DNA from: SAR324 cluster bacterium | GTDB taxonomy: Bacteria > SAR324 > NAC60-12 | Direction of reading: 5' to 3' | Length of the DNA stretch: 64,000 nucleotides | Assembly: GCA_028281495.1 (NCBI GenBank) | Contig: JANQJU010000017.1 | Location: forward strand, 109,109-173,108 | Part shown: positions 53,570-63,454 of the stretch, one piece after another | Layout of the letters: every line of letters begins with the position of its first letter | Numbering within the stretch: the first letter of the stretch is position 1 | The notes under the pieces: model-generated | What the model was told of the DNA's origin: nothing | The model's database searches: none | The model's input: only the letters and a program-made list of their open reading frames with translations | Program-made: the position numbers and the translations under genes

Positions 53570-54187
53570 ATGAACGCTTTAATTTTGGTCGATATCCAAA
53601 ATGATTTTGCCCCCACAGGGGCCTTGCCTGTTCCCGATGGGGATCAAATCGTTCCTACTGTGAATGCCTTGCAATCGCACTTTGATAAAGTAGTCGCTAC
53701 CCAGGATTGGCATCCCGAACACCACGAAAGCTTTGCTGTTGAACATCAAAAAAACCCGGGGGAAATGATTGATTTGCATGGCATTTCGCAAGTGTTATGG
53801 CCTGTGCATTGTGTGCAACACTCTTCCGGAGCAGACTTCATCTCTGGATTGAATATGGACCGTGTGGAACGCATCTTTCAAAAAGGGATGGATACACAAG
53901 TGGATAGCTACAGCGGTTTCTTCGACAATGATCACAAAAGCTCCACGGGTTTAGGGGATTATCTCAAAGCCGAGAGAGTGACTGAGGTCTATGTGGTTGG
54001 ATTGGCCACCGATTATTGTGTAAAAGCCACTGCAATGGATGCCCAACAGTTGGGATTCCAAACCCACGTGATTGTTGATGCCACCCGTGGAGTGAATCTC
54101 AATGTCGGAGATGTGGACAAAGCCTTGGAAGAAATGCAGGACGCTGGTATCCGCCTTGCCCAAAGTCAGGACTTTCTGCAATCCTAG
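53570..54187 (+). CDS. pncA: nicotinamidase
   Basis: Start chosen at ATG 53570, with GGAGG directly upstream; an earlier in-frame start lies inside pncB. The 205-residue isochorismatase-fold enzyme deaminates nicotinamide to nicotinate. The catalytic triad is visible: Asp8 in LVDIQNDF, Lys105 in FQKGMD and Cys150 in ATDYCV. The metal site includes QDWHPEHH. Its product feeds the adjacent pncB enzyme. Confidence 0.96.
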   Translation: MNALILVDIQNDFAPTGALPVPDGDQIVPTVNALQSHFDKVVATQDWHPEHHESFAVEHQKNPGEMIDLHGISQVLWPVHCVQHSSGADFISGLNMDRVERIFQKGMDTQVDSYSGFFDNDHKSSTGLGDYLKAERVTEVYVVGLATDYCVKATAMDAQQLGFQTHVIVDATRGVNLNVGDVDKALEEMQDAGIRLAQSQDFLQS

Positions 54188-54218
54188 TCGCCTCAAGTAC
54201 CGTTTCCATTCCCTGCAC

Positions 54219-55685
54219 ATGGCCAAATCTGATTACATCCAGGAAATCACCGAGCAACGGGAAAACTGGATTCAAGCCCTCTGGGCACACCAAGTATTTC
54301 CCAAACGAAATCTCCGCACCTTAGATGGAAACAATATCAAAGTGATCTTTCCTGGGTGGCTGAACAGAAGTTCAGGCCCCGATTTCCTGGATGCCCATGT
54401 TTGGATTGGTAAAACAGAGTATTACGGAGCCGTCGAAATCCACCTCAAGTCATCTGGTTGGTATGCTCACCGCCATGAGCACAATCCAGCCTTCAATGCC
54501 GTGGTCCTGCATGTTGTTTTGGAATGCGATACTTCGCGTACGATAGATCGTGAAGATGGTCGTTCCATCCCTCAGCTCGAATTACAAACATTGCTCAACC
54601 AAAAAATGATGGCTGTTTTGGGAGAAGCGGATGAGCTATTGGAACGATATCATACCTTGCCCGGACGGTGTGGTATGAAGGTTTCTCACTGGCCTGCCTC
54701 TCCTTTGCAACGCTTGGTGGAACACGCTGCCGAAAACCGAATTCAACATAAGGTAAATCAACTCAAGGCTCGCGAGGAACACACTGCCCCTGAAGAACTC
54801 CTGTTCCAATTGATCTTCCGTACTTTGGGATACAGTGCTTACGCCTACCCGTTTGAAGAACTGGCCCAATTGTATCCGTTCCACACCTTAATCCCGTCAC
54901 TTCGTGAACCTCCCCATAAAGCACGAACCCTCATCATGAGTCGGTGGATGGGGGCATGTGGACTGCTTTCCCAAGACCCAGCTCAAATAAAAGATCCTGA
55001 GCTCCGTGAAGAATTCCTCCACTGGCAAAACACTTGGAATCGAGTCTCACCTCAGCTCCAAGTTTCTGAAAAACTTTCCACAATTTATCGCCCTCAGAAT
55101 GCACCGGAACGTCGCTTATTGGGTATGTTTCATCACCTCTATCGCATCGGCACAGATGGCTTGCTCAAAGGGTGGCTCAATCTTTTGATGAATTTAAAAC
55201 TCCTAGAACACGATCAAACCTTACGCCAACAAGCGAGAGAAAGCATGCACACCTTATTTGCCACTCCCGCTGGGGAAATCTGGCAATCGCATCTTTCATG
55301 GACTACTAGAAAAAGTTCCAAAAAGTCGCAACTGGTCGGGAAAGATCGCCAAACGATCATTTGGGCCAATGCGATTCTGCCATTCTTCCTCAATTATTCT
55401 TGTGCTGAGCGTCTGGCCCCTCTTGAAAAGTTGCTGTACCGCTTGTTTGTGGTATTGCCCGCCGAACAAGCCAATCAACACACTCGTTTCATGGAAAAAC
55501 GCTTGTTTGCCTTTCCCAATCCTGGTCTGCCACGAAAAACTCTCCGCACTCAACAGGGCCTGATTCAAATGCATCAAGACTTTTGCCGAAGTTTCGATCA
55601 AGGCTGCTCCCAATGCCAAATTCTGGACTTCCTGGATAAATTCAACCAACAGTATTCCGAAGAAGGATCAAACGAGACTTTATGA
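54219..55685 (+). CDS. DUF2851-family protein
   Basis: Start chosen at ATG 54219; the frame is open upstream but overlaps pncA. The 488-residue protein has the family signature blocks LRTLDGNNIKVIFPGW, NRSSGPDFLDAHVWIGKTEY, AVEIHLKSSGWYAHRHE and NAVVLHVVLECD. The GAVEIHLKSSGWY segment resembles a nuclease-like (PD-(D/E)xK-type) core, but function is not established. The C-terminal part has CXXC-type clusters (CRSFDQGCSQCQIL). Its stop overlaps the next start by 4 bp. Confidence 0.85.
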   Translation: MAKSDYIQEITEQRENWIQALWAHQVFPKRNLRTLDGNNIKVIFPGWLNRSSGPDFLDAHVWIGKTEYYGAVEIHLKSSGWYAHRHEHNPAFNAVVLHVVLECDTSRTIDREDGRSIPQLELQTLLNQKMMAVLGEADELLERYHTLPGRCGMKVSHWPASPLQRLVEHAAENRIQHKVNQLKAREEHTAPEELLFQLIFRTLGYSAYAYPFEELAQLYPFHTLIPSLREPPHKARTLIMSRWMGACGLLSQDPAQIKDPELREEFLHWQNTWNRVSPQLQVSEKLSTIYRPQNAPERRLLGMFHHLYRIGTDGLLKGWLNLLMNLKLLEHDQTLRQQARESMHTLFATPAGEIWQSHLSWTTRKSSKKSQLVGKDRQTIIWANAILPFFLNYSCAERLAPLEKLLYRLFVVLPAEQANQHTRFMEKRLFAFPNPGLPRKTLRTQQGLIQMHQDFCRSFDQGCSQCQILDFLDKFNQQYSEEGSNETL

Positions 55686-56395
55686 AGACTTCCATCTTGA
55701 CCATGTTTGTAAAATTCCCTCGGCTGGGTTATGCCAAAACCCGCCTGACCCACCCCGACCATTCCCCTCAGCCTTTGACACCGGAACAAGCGTTGGCAGT
55801 CTACCAATCCTTCCTCAATGATCTCATTCCTCGTTTCCGTGCACAAAACGATTTCGATTTCCAAATTTTATTAGGAGGTGCTTCTCCCGCACAACAAGAA
55901 GTGTTTCGTCAACAATTCGGCTTATCCCCAAATCAAGTCACGCCGATGCCTACTGACGCTCACGACTTGGGCGAAATGATGGAACGCTGTTTCGACATGC
56001 AAGCCCAGCGAGGCTATCAAAAGATAGTCCTCGTGGGTAGTGATGTGCCTCAGCTCACTGTGGAACGAATTCAACAAGCTTTGGACGCCTTAGGGGTTGT
56101 TCAAATGGTGATAGGCCCAGATAATGGAGGGGGGATGTATTTGGTAGGATATACCAAACCATTGGGAGTGATGCGGGATGGTATTCCTTGGAGCCAAGGT
56201 AAAGACCGAAAGATTATTCTAGAACGATGCCACGCCGCTTCAATCTCCACCCATCTCTTGCCCGAAGAAATTGACGTGGATACGACAGAAGATCTGAAAG
56301 CTTGGCAGGCAAGTTCCGCTTTATCGCAAGCCGAACAACTAGTCTGCCCCCACACCTCGGAAACCATCCAAAGCATTTTATCCTCTCAGGTTTGA
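55682..56395 (+). CDS. DUF2064/TIGR04282-type glycosyltransferase-like protein
   Basis: A 237-residue GT-A-fold protein with FVKFPRLGYAKTRL at the N-terminus, GSDVPQL (the DxD-like region) and PDNGGGMYLVGY, the pattern of the TIGR04282 family. Activity is presumed nucleotide-sugar transfer; the acceptor is unknown. A 4-bp ATGA overlap with the DUF2851 gene implies translational coupling. It is the last gene of the pncB-pncA-DUF2851 run. Confidence 0.88.
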   Translation: MKTSILTMFVKFPRLGYAKTRLTHPDHSPQPLTPEQALAVYQSFLNDLIPRFRAQNDFDFQILLGGASPAQQEVFRQQFGLSPNQVTPMPTDAHDLGEMMERCFDMQAQRGYQKIVLVGSDVPQLTVERIQQALDALGVVQMVIGPDNGGGMYLVGYTKPLGVMRDGIPWSQGKDRKIILERCHAASISTHLLPEEIDVDTTEDLKAWQASSALSQAEQLVCPHTSETIQSILSSQV

Positions 56396-56433
56396 GTTGA
56401 CTGACGTTGTGCAAACTGAGGGAGAGATGGATT

Positions 56434-57171
56434 TTAGAATTCCAGATCGTTCTCAGTAAGAAGAAACGCGGGAAGCTCGGCTTGTCTCATCAGAGAAATC
56501 CAATCTTTTTTTAAGGAACGATTGGTTGGATCTTGGCGTAACGCGTGAATCAAATGATCCATCGCATCCTGCCAAAAATCATTCTGAACATAAAAATGAT
56601 AAGAGGGACTGGAGAAATTACTTAACTCTGTATTCAGTTTTTCCGTTGGGACAACATATTGGATCAGCCCTCCAACCCGTTGAAATACCTCCTTGCTGTT
56701 CTCAACGAGAAACGCAACCTTCCATTCATAAACCAAATCAGGCTCCAACGAAATTTGACGTTCTTGGAGGTCGATCTTGCGAAGTCCAACCTTTTTGAAG
56801 GGAATCGTTTGGGTCATCACAATTTCACGACTCTCCGCTTCTTGAAGAGTCCACTGGATTGGCCCCAACCAAGGTTCTGACAGGTACCAGTACAGTTTTG
56901 GTTGGGGAGATGTCGTACGCCCAATGGCCTTAGGGGCGATACTGAGAAAACGAGGGGCTTTCTCAATTTTCAATCCACGAGAACCCGCCCCTACCCTTTG
57001 TGACGGTGTGCCACGAAATGGAGGGCGGAAGGTCGGCTTCTTTTTGGTTGCTTCATCGTTAATCGTATCAGGCGCAGCAGTTGTGGGTTTTTCGGCCCTT
57101 AATTCTCCAAAATAGGAGAGGGCAAACAACACCCCCAACATGAGGCTGAAAGTTTTGAAGTGCGGAGTCAT
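56434..57171 (-). CDS. secreted DUF928-family protein
   Basis: A 245-residue protein; AAGGAG lies 4 bp before the ATG. Signal peptide ~1-26. Then a Pro/Arg segment RPPFRGTPSQRVGAGSRG and a beta-rich domain (LYWYLSEPWLGPIQWTL, LEPDLVYEWKVAFLV, FQRVGGLIQYVV) match DUF928, best known from cyanobacteria, and end in a helical segment (~195-240). Function unknown. It lies 116 bp downstream of a CHASE2 cyclase on the same strand; DUF928 genes are often found beside CHASE2 proteins, which supports a role in the same signalling unit. Confidence 0.82.
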   Translation of the reverse strand: MTPHFKTFSLMLGVLFALSYFGELRAEKPTTAAPDTINDEATKKKPTFRPPFRGTPSQRVGAGSRGLKIEKAPRFLSIAPKAIGRTTSPQPKLYWYLSEPWLGPIQWTLQEAESREIVMTQTIPFKKVGLRKIDLQERQISLEPDLVYEWKVAFLVENSKEVFQRVGGLIQYVVPTEKLNTELSNFSSPSYHFYVQNDFWQDAMDHLIHALRQDPTNRSLKKDWISLMRQAELPAFLLTENDLEF

Positions 57172-57287
57172 TTTCTCCTTCTGTTAAAAGTTTCCGGGCT
57201 TTTCCAATTCTAAAATCTTCCATAATGAGAAAAAAATATTTCTCATTTGACTTAGACAACAATCGAATCCTATATTTTCTATTCAAG

Positions 57288-59399
57288 TCAGATCTGTTTG
57301 ACAGGAAATTCCTCTCGCTGCACCCTCTCCCGGTCTTGTTGACAACGCAGGATGTACAACTGGGCTGCTTTGTCGTCAGGGTTTTCGGTCGCACATGCCT
57401 CAAATAGGGATTGGGCCTCGGCAAACTCTTCTAAAAAATAGAGTGATAATGCTTGCTCGAAAGGCTTCAGCGTCGCTACTTTAGCACGACGAGTTATGAC
57501 AGGATTGCCATCCAACACTTCCCATATCGTGACCCATTCTGCTTTTCCTTTCACCTGCACCCGATCGGTCAATCGACAGGCGAACTGTTGCGGTTGGTAG
57601 AGACCGTAAAATGTATGCTCACTGATCAACAGGGTTGCTCCGTATTCCTTCGTCATGTTTTCCATACGAGCGGCAAGGTTGACCGCGTCACTCACCACCG
57701 TGCCTTCCATCCTGTTCGGCCCACCAATCGTCCCCAATATCACAGTTCCCGTATTGATTCCGATGCCCATTGAAACAGGTTCATCCCCGGCGGCTTTCCG
57801 CTCCTCATTGAAGAGCTCCAGTTTTTGCAACATCGCAATACCGGCGTGGAGGGCATCATCGGGATATCGATGAAACAACGCCATAATGGCATCACCAATG
57901 AACTTGTCGATAAAGCCTTCATGTTGTTGAATCGCTGGAGCCACATGCCCCAAGAATGTATTGATAAAACGGAACGTCTCTTCTGGAGTCATGTTTTCCG
58001 AAATCTTGGTGAAAGAACGCATGTCAGCAAACAGAATCGTCATCTCTTGTTTCCGACAATCTCCCAGTTGCAGATCGGTAATATGGTCTTTCCCTAGATG
58101 CTTGAGAAACTCATAGGGAACAAATTTTTGGAACGTTTTGCTCAAAGCAGCTGTCTGTTGCGCTTCTTTTAATTTCTGTTGTAAGTTTTCCATCGCTATC
58201 GCATGGGTGAGTAACTGCTCGGTAAGCAAGGCTGCCAATCCCCATCCAAGCATCGCAGGAAACGCAGGGATCCACCACCCATTGACAAATGCCAAAAAAG
58301 TAATGCTTCCAATCAGCAAGAAGCCCCCAACCCAAGTTACAGAAAATTGCCACAACTTAGGGCACACCATACAAATGACACCACCGAGAAGAGACCAAAA
58401 CCAGATCCAAACATATTCCATCCACTCCGATAAGCTATTCCGCGGGGTATCCCCCTTCAAAGCCATATTCAATAGTTGTTCGACCGCATAAGCGTGCATG
58501 GCCAGCCCTGGAACACGTGGGTCTGCTTCAGACCAACGACTAAAAGGTGTGTAGTGAAAATCGGGAGTGCTTTCCGCATTTGTTCCAAAGATTACTATCC
58601 GGTCTCGTAACAACTCTGGGGGAAGCTCCTTTGTGAGAAGGTCCGTAATCGTGAGATGGGGAAAATGCTCGTAAGCCATCGGAAAATCTAAAAGAAATTG
58701 ATAGCCCGCATCATCTATATCCACGTATCCTCCAAAATGACTGTCTAAAGGAGATAGCACTGTTTTTCCGAAGCGGATGAGTTCCGGCTGATTGGGGTCT
58801 GCTGCTTCCAAATGAATGCCTAACGGCTCCAGGTATTTTAAAGCGACCTTGAGGCCAAAATATTCAGCAAATCTCTCGCCATCGTCCAAAAACAGCAACC
58901 CTCGTCGGATGATTCCTGAATCCAACATCATATCATTAAAGCCCACTTGGGAACTGCCCTCGAGTGCAGCGGGAGGAGCCACCCGACGCCCTTGGTCATC
59001 CGTGAACTTCATAATGCCAATAATGTTGGGATTTGCTGTTAGCACTCGATTCAGCTGCTTTGAATAATCCTCTCCTTCGGGTGTTGGAATCGATAGATCG
59101 CGATAGAGATCCAAACCGAGAACACGAGGCTGGTAGACCAAAGTTCTTTCTAACAACTCTACCAGCTGTTTGTCAGATAGAGGCCACCGCCATTGACGCT
59201 GGTCGGCATCGGTTGCCCACACCAAAACAATGCGAGACTCCGATGAAGGATTAGATGCCCCCAAGTACACCATAAGATCATAGGCACTGAGTTCCACACC
59301 TTGCAGCTGTCCACTCCACCGCAATCCCATCACTACCAAAAAAATGAGTTGGGTTACTAACAAAACACGGAGCAGATAAGCAGGCTTGAAAGCAGACAT
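57288..59399 (-). CDS. CHASE2-domain class III adenylate/guanylate cyclase
   Basis: A 703-residue protein. N-terminal TM helix (~10-28), CHASE2 extracytoplasmic sensor (~30-320, with GVELSAYDLMVYL, RVLGLDLYRDL and FAEYFGLKVALKYL), three TM helices (~335-400), a coiled linker and a class III cyclase domain (~450-640). Catalytic motifs: LFADMRSFTK, DKFIGDAIMALF and GTVVSDAVNLAARME. The C-terminal ~60 residues are TPR-like. Closest in the window to the truncated cyclase at 2-841. It is probably co-transcribed with the DUF928 gene. Confidence 0.92.
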   Translation of the reverse strand: MSAFKPAYLLRVLLVTQLIFLVVMGLRWSGQLQGVELSAYDLMVYLGASNPSSESRIVLVWATDADQRQWRWPLSDKQLVELLERTLVYQPRVLGLDLYRDLSIPTPEGEDYSKQLNRVLTANPNIIGIMKFTDDQGRRVAPPAALEGSSQVGFNDMMLDSGIIRRGLLFLDDGERFAEYFGLKVALKYLEPLGIHLEAADPNQPELIRFGKTVLSPLDSHFGGYVDIDDAGYQFLLDFPMAYEHFPHLTITDLLTKELPPELLRDRIVIFGTNAESTPDFHYTPFSRWSEADPRVPGLAMHAYAVEQLLNMALKGDTPRNSLSEWMEYVWIWFWSLLGGVICMVCPKLWQFSVTWVGGFLLIGSITFLAFVNGWWIPAFPAMLGWGLAALLTEQLLTHAIAMENLQQKLKEAQQTAALSKTFQKFVPYEFLKHLGKDHITDLQLGDCRKQEMTILFADMRSFTKISENMTPEETFRFINTFLGHVAPAIQQHEGFIDKFIGDAIMALFHRYPDDALHAGIAMLQKLELFNEERKAAGDEPVSMGIGINTGTVILGTIGGPNRMEGTVVSDAVNLAARMENMTKEYGATLLISEHTFYGLYQPQQFACRLTDRVQVKGKAEWVTIWEVLDGNPVITRRAKVATLKPFEQALSLYFLEEFAEAQSLFEACATENPDDKAAQLYILRCQQDRERVQREEFPVKQI

Positions 59400-59453
59400 C
59401 TCAGCTTGATCGATGAAGGATGTTAAAACGTATCATCCATGATTCAGGTGAGG

Positions 59454-62400
59454 CTATTCGGAAAAGCGTAACTTCAGAATTTCCTCAAAGTTGGAATTGC
59501 GTAATTTGTAGTAATCGTCTGCTGTGACGTAGAAGTAGTCAGCTACTTGATGACCGGTGGTACTGATAAGGGATTGTTGGATGGTCACCCCGACCCAGTC
59601 AAAAGTTTCTGTCATTTTATAATAGACCAATGGAGCGTCTTCGGCTGTAATTTTGACCAAGTGGTAGTCTCGATTTTTGCGCACAAAGCGTCCACCTTCT
59701 TCGAGCACTTCATAGCCTTTTTTATCGCTTTCCCGAAATTCCAAACGAAGACGAGAATTGTAATTGTAATTGAGAGGATTAGGAGGTTGCATGACTGGAA
59801 GCGAACCTTCTAGAATTGTGCGTTCCAGCTCACGAGGAAAAACAATGTCACTTCCAAAACGAGAAACTTGGAAGTAATAGCAATAGGCTACCCGACCATC
59901 GGCAAAGACCATTTTATTCATCTTACCGGATTCGATGTTGATATTTTTCAGACTGATCGCGTAAGCCACCCGGCTTAAGATCTGTGGATGGTCGTGCACA
60001 TACACAATCAAGCCACTGACCCGGCCTCGTGGAGTCGTGATCACACTGACTGTCGACCGTTTTTCAAACCGAGTGAATTCCAATAACTTCTGAGTCAACA
60101 TGTTGGGAGGCTGGCTCAAAATAAAGCGATTGGGAAACGCCGTGAAGAACCAATTGAACGGCTTATCATATTCTGATGTGAGCTTGATCACCGTTGTATT
60201 GCTCACATACTGACGGATGGTTTGGATTAGTTTGTCAGTGTATTGATCCATGCCCTTGTTGTCCAAGCTCCCTAGCTTGAGGTAACGCCAATACTGCTGA
60301 ATATCGTTTTCTACCTGACGCAATCGGTCAAGTTCACGAGGATTGAGTTCGGCCAGTGGATCGAACAGGGTGGTTTTGAGGTCGGTATTCAAGCTGTGAT
60401 TGATGAGCAGGTCAATGCGAGTGGCTGCTTCCAAGTCACGCTTTTTGTTATCCAGATAAATATTGATGAGTTCTATTGGCTGGATCGTTTCCGCCGAAGA
60501 ACGCGCTTCAGAGAAGACGCGGTACGTTTCTTCAAAGAATGTGCGAAGGTCTTTTGTGTCCTTGGAAGTCGTCTCGCTCACCGCAGTGTAGTCCGATATA
60601 TTGGTTAAAAACAACAAGATCATCCGAATCAAATCGCGGTCAGCAATCTCAAAAAACTTTTGCAGTGCCTGATCGAAATAGGCTGAGGTTTTACTGAGCT
60701 TGACCACAGTCATATGGTGTACAATGAACAAGCTCACCAATTCGAACAATTCCTCATCATCATACCCCAACCGTTCCAAAGCCTGCACGGCAATAGAGGT
60801 TCCTGATACCTGATGCTTGGTTTTGGGATCAATCTTTCCAATATCGTGGAACAACACTCCCCACTTTAGTGCCAAAATGTGTTTAGGTTGGAGATACTGA
60901 TATAACTCAGGATAATGCTGTTTGAGGTATTCCAACTCTTCTTGGGCACGCTGGACAGCTCGCAATGTGTGCTGGCACACTGTGTACTGGTGATAGCTCA
61001 AATTCCTTAGCAAAAACCGGATATGGTTGAGTTCTGGAATGAACCGGCCAATCAGCGTATCGGTATTCACGTCGCTACTCGTAGGGGCGTAGATTTCGAA
61101 CATAATGCTCAATGCCTTAGCCACATACGGGGCAAGCATGATTTGCGTGAAGCGTTCTTGAATCAAAATCCGATTGGCTTGTACCACTTCTGGAGTCAGC
61201 GTCTCGATCACAGCCGACATTTCATCTTTCAATTCAAAGGAGAGATCGTAATCGGAATTGCCGATATACAGGAATAAATCCAGAATGGTGGCAGGATGAT
61301 TGAAAATCAAGGAAAGTGGGATCTGAGGTAACCCTTCTATGGCTTGAATTTCAATGATGCGCCGCTTTCTCAAGTTCACGGTCACCTGAAAATTAGAAAA
61401 GGTCCGCACCACATTGCGATCCAACATCCGGCGTAAAATCAACCGAGACAATTCTTGAACATCGTTTACCAGACGCAAACGAAAGCGGTCGAATTCGTCA
61501 AAGTTGTTGAACCGTTTTTTCTTGAGCAAATAGAGTTTTTCCAGATTATCGTTGATGACGTTTTCTTTAAGATCACTTTCATGGCAGCCTGCATCCCGAA
61601 CCTCATCATCAAAATAAAATTTTCTAGCCGCTCCCACAAAATTGCGAAGGTCGTAAAAAAACTCCAAGGCACGAGACAGCTGCCAGGTCTGTCGAGGGGT
61701 GAGCACATGCTTTTGTACCAACAATGCGAGGAGTTCCACTGTCTGGCTAGGAAACACACCAAACGTGCTAGAGGCAATCCACAATGGAATTTGAAGCGAC
61801 CGGAGTCCGCCAAAATCTTCTTTGAGATTCATTGAATTCAAATCCGGTTGGGTCGCCATGTGATAATCATTCAGCTTGGCTTGAACATACGGTTCATACG
61901 GTAGGATTTCATAAAAACGTTGTTTCAGACGTTCTGAAAGGGTTGCGCTGCCTAACAACACTCGGCTTTCTAAAATCGAAGGAATGGTGTGCAACATATC
62001 CTTTTGAGTGAACCGGGACAGATCTTCATCGATTTCGAAATATTGATGAGATGTATAAATTTTAGCTTCATTGAGGAGGTGTTCTACGCGAATGATCAAC
62101 TGCTTGAGCAGCTCAATTTCTCCAGCATCCACCCGCTGCGTATTGAGGCAATAGCCCACATCACAATCCGACGAGAAGCTCAATTCCCCACGTCCATAGC
62201 CACCTCGTGCAAAAATCACCAAAGAATCTAGGATATGGCGTCGGTCCAATGTCCAGTTTTCTAGCAATGCCAACTGTTCTTTAAGATGGGCCACTTTGCT
62301 TTGATGATCGGCAATTTCCTGGAGCAGTGTTTTCTGGATACTGCGATAATATTCGCGCATCTGCACGGTTTCTTGGTTTGTCTCTTGATCTTCCAAATCG

Positions 62401-62855
62401 GCCAAGTGCTGCCCCAAAAGGACCAACTTCTCTTGCTTTTCTGGCAAAATACGCTGCTTGTAAGAACATTCCTTGGACATTTCATGGACTTGAATTCCTT
62501 TGATCAAAGGTAGGTCTTCCAAACAAAAATCGTATACCGCATGAAAAATGCTATCCATGAGTTGGGTGTTCATGGCTAGAATTTCAAAGGAATTGGAAGA
62601 TTCCAAATTAGCCATTGCGATTTTTTTGGTCTGTATCTGGTAGTAAGCCGATGCACACTGGCAAAAAATCTTTTCGCGATTGTTGAGATAACGGACTGGA
62701 TTGTCTTCAGAGTCAATTTCCGGAAAATCTTCCTGGGTTTCCTGCAATAGCTTTTTCAACGTGGTGATATGTTGATTCAGCAATTCAGGCTGATTCAGCA
62801 AGGAAAACTCTTGAAGAAACGGATACACTTCGATGGGGGAATACAATTCATTCAC
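59454..62855 (-). CDS. GlnD-like PII uridylyltransferase-family protein, extended
   Basis: Starts with GTG, preceded 6 bp upstream by AAGGAGGT, so the start is well supported. It has 1133 residues, versus about 850-950 for usual GlnD. N-terminal helical extension (~1-200); nucleotidyltransferase domain with GGYGRGELSFSSDCDV (~220); UTase follow-up LKEDFGGLRSL; HD domain with LFHDIGKI (~668) and IVHHM; two C-terminal ACT domains (~950-1010 and ~1067-1115). GlnD uridylylates and deuridylylates PII in response to glutamine. The long N-terminal part and the absence of glnB or glnA nearby leave open a related but different target. Confidence 0.88.
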   Translation of the reverse strand: MNELYSPIEVYPFLQEFSLLNQPELLNQHITTLKKLLQETQEDFPEIDSEDNPVRYLNNREKIFCQCASAYYQIQTKKIAMANLESSNSFEILAMNTQLMDSIFHAVYDFCLEDLPLIKGIQVHEMSKECSYKQRILPEKQEKLVLLGQHLADLEDQETNQETVQMREYYRSIQKTLLQEIADHQSKVAHLKEQLALLENWTLDRRHILDSLVIFARGGYGRGELSFSSDCDVGYCLNTQRVDAGEIELLKQLIIRVEHLLNEAKIYTSHQYFEIDEDLSRFTQKDMLHTIPSILESRVLLGSATLSERLKQRFYEILPYEPYVQAKLNDYHMATQPDLNSMNLKEDFGGLRSLQIPLWIASSTFGVFPSQTVELLALLVQKHVLTPRQTWQLSRALEFFYDLRNFVGAARKFYFDDEVRDAGCHESDLKENVINDNLEKLYLLKKKRFNNFDEFDRFRLRLVNDVQELSRLILRRMLDRNVVRTFSNFQVTVNLRKRRIIEIQAIEGLPQIPLSLIFNHPATILDLFLYIGNSDYDLSFELKDEMSAVIETLTPEVVQANRILIQERFTQIMLAPYVAKALSIMFEIYAPTSSDVNTDTLIGRFIPELNHIRFLLRNLSYHQYTVCQHTLRAVQRAQEELEYLKQHYPELYQYLQPKHILALKWGVLFHDIGKIDPKTKHQVSGTSIAVQALERLGYDDEELFELVSLFIVHHMTVVKLSKTSAYFDQALQKFFEIADRDLIRMILLFLTNISDYTAVSETTSKDTKDLRTFFEETYRVFSEARSSAETIQPIELINIYLDNKKRDLEAATRIDLLINHSLNTDLKTTLFDPLAELNPRELDRLRQVENDIQQYWRYLKLGSLDNKGMDQYTDKLIQTIRQYVSNTTVIKLTSEYDKPFNWFFTAFPNRFILSQPPNMLTQKLLEFTRFEKRSTVSVITTPRGRVSGLIVYVHDHPQILSRVAYAISLKNINIESGKMNKMVFADGRVAYCYYFQVSRFGSDIVFPRELERTILEGSLPVMQPPNPLNYNYNSRLRLEFRESDKKGYEVLEEGGRFVRKNRDYHLVKITAEDAPLVYYKMTETFDWVGVTIQQSLISTTGHQVADYFYVTADDYYKLRNSNFEEILKLRFSE

Positions 62856-62929
62856 AATTTACCTCCTTTGTGCCAGGGAATGAGGGGCCGTGCCGTTCTC
62901 TGAGATACTACGTCATGGCTTGGAAATGA

Positions 62930-63340
62930 TCAATCATCCCAGTCTTGGACGAATTCCATTTCCCATCGTTCGTACTCTTCTGGGGAAAGACGGGCAACCG
63001 AAGGCGGACGCGAGCTGCCATATCGATGCAACCCCGCTTCGCGAATTTGATTCATTGCTTTGAGATACGAATTGCCTGCAAACAACTCCAATTGCTGATC
63101 GTGATAAGGTGCGTGGAGGCGGGCTTCTTTTTCAATACGCAAATGACAGACAGCACATAATGGAATGAGATTTTCAGGACGATTGTTGCTAGGGTCTTCG
63201 TCAATATGATGAACTTGGAGGGCATCATGTGAGGTGGCTGGATCGTGGCAATCTTTGCCACACCAAGCACAATGATAGTTAAACAGTTCCCGGATAGTAC
63301 GGGAGATATGAGTCCATTCTTCATGGTAGCGATCATCCAC
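62930..63340 (-). CDS. HNH-domain protein
   Basis: A 136-residue protein with an HNH/zinc-finger nuclease fold: first zinc knuckle CAWCGKDC, then LQVHHIDEDPSNNRPENLIP (HH and Asn) and LCAVCHLRIE. Such proteins can be homing-type or restriction nucleases, or domestic repair nucleases. Nothing around it suggests a mobile element. The C-terminal ~50 residues (ARLSPEEYERWEMEF) are acidic. It is separate from the GlnD-like gene, with a 74-bp gap. Confidence 0.88.
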   Translation of the reverse strand: MDDRYHEEWTHISRTIRELFNYHCAWCGKDCHDPATSHDALQVHHIDEDPSNNRPENLIPLCAVCHLRIEKEARLHAPYHDQQLELFAGNSYLKAMNQIREAGLHRYGSSRPPSVARLSPEEYERWEMEFVQDWDD

Positions 63341-63454
63341 GTTTCGGCTCCTTTTTGATTTTTTGATCCCTCTTGAAAAAATGGACTGATTCTAGCATGT
63401 GTGGGTCAAAAACATCATCTTTTTCAGGTGGAATGAGGTTTCTAGGAGAGAATC

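Noticed and set aside
62930..63340. HNH gene as part of an intron or mobile element
   Set aside because: No intron, reverse transcriptase, transposase or terminal repeats are visible around it.
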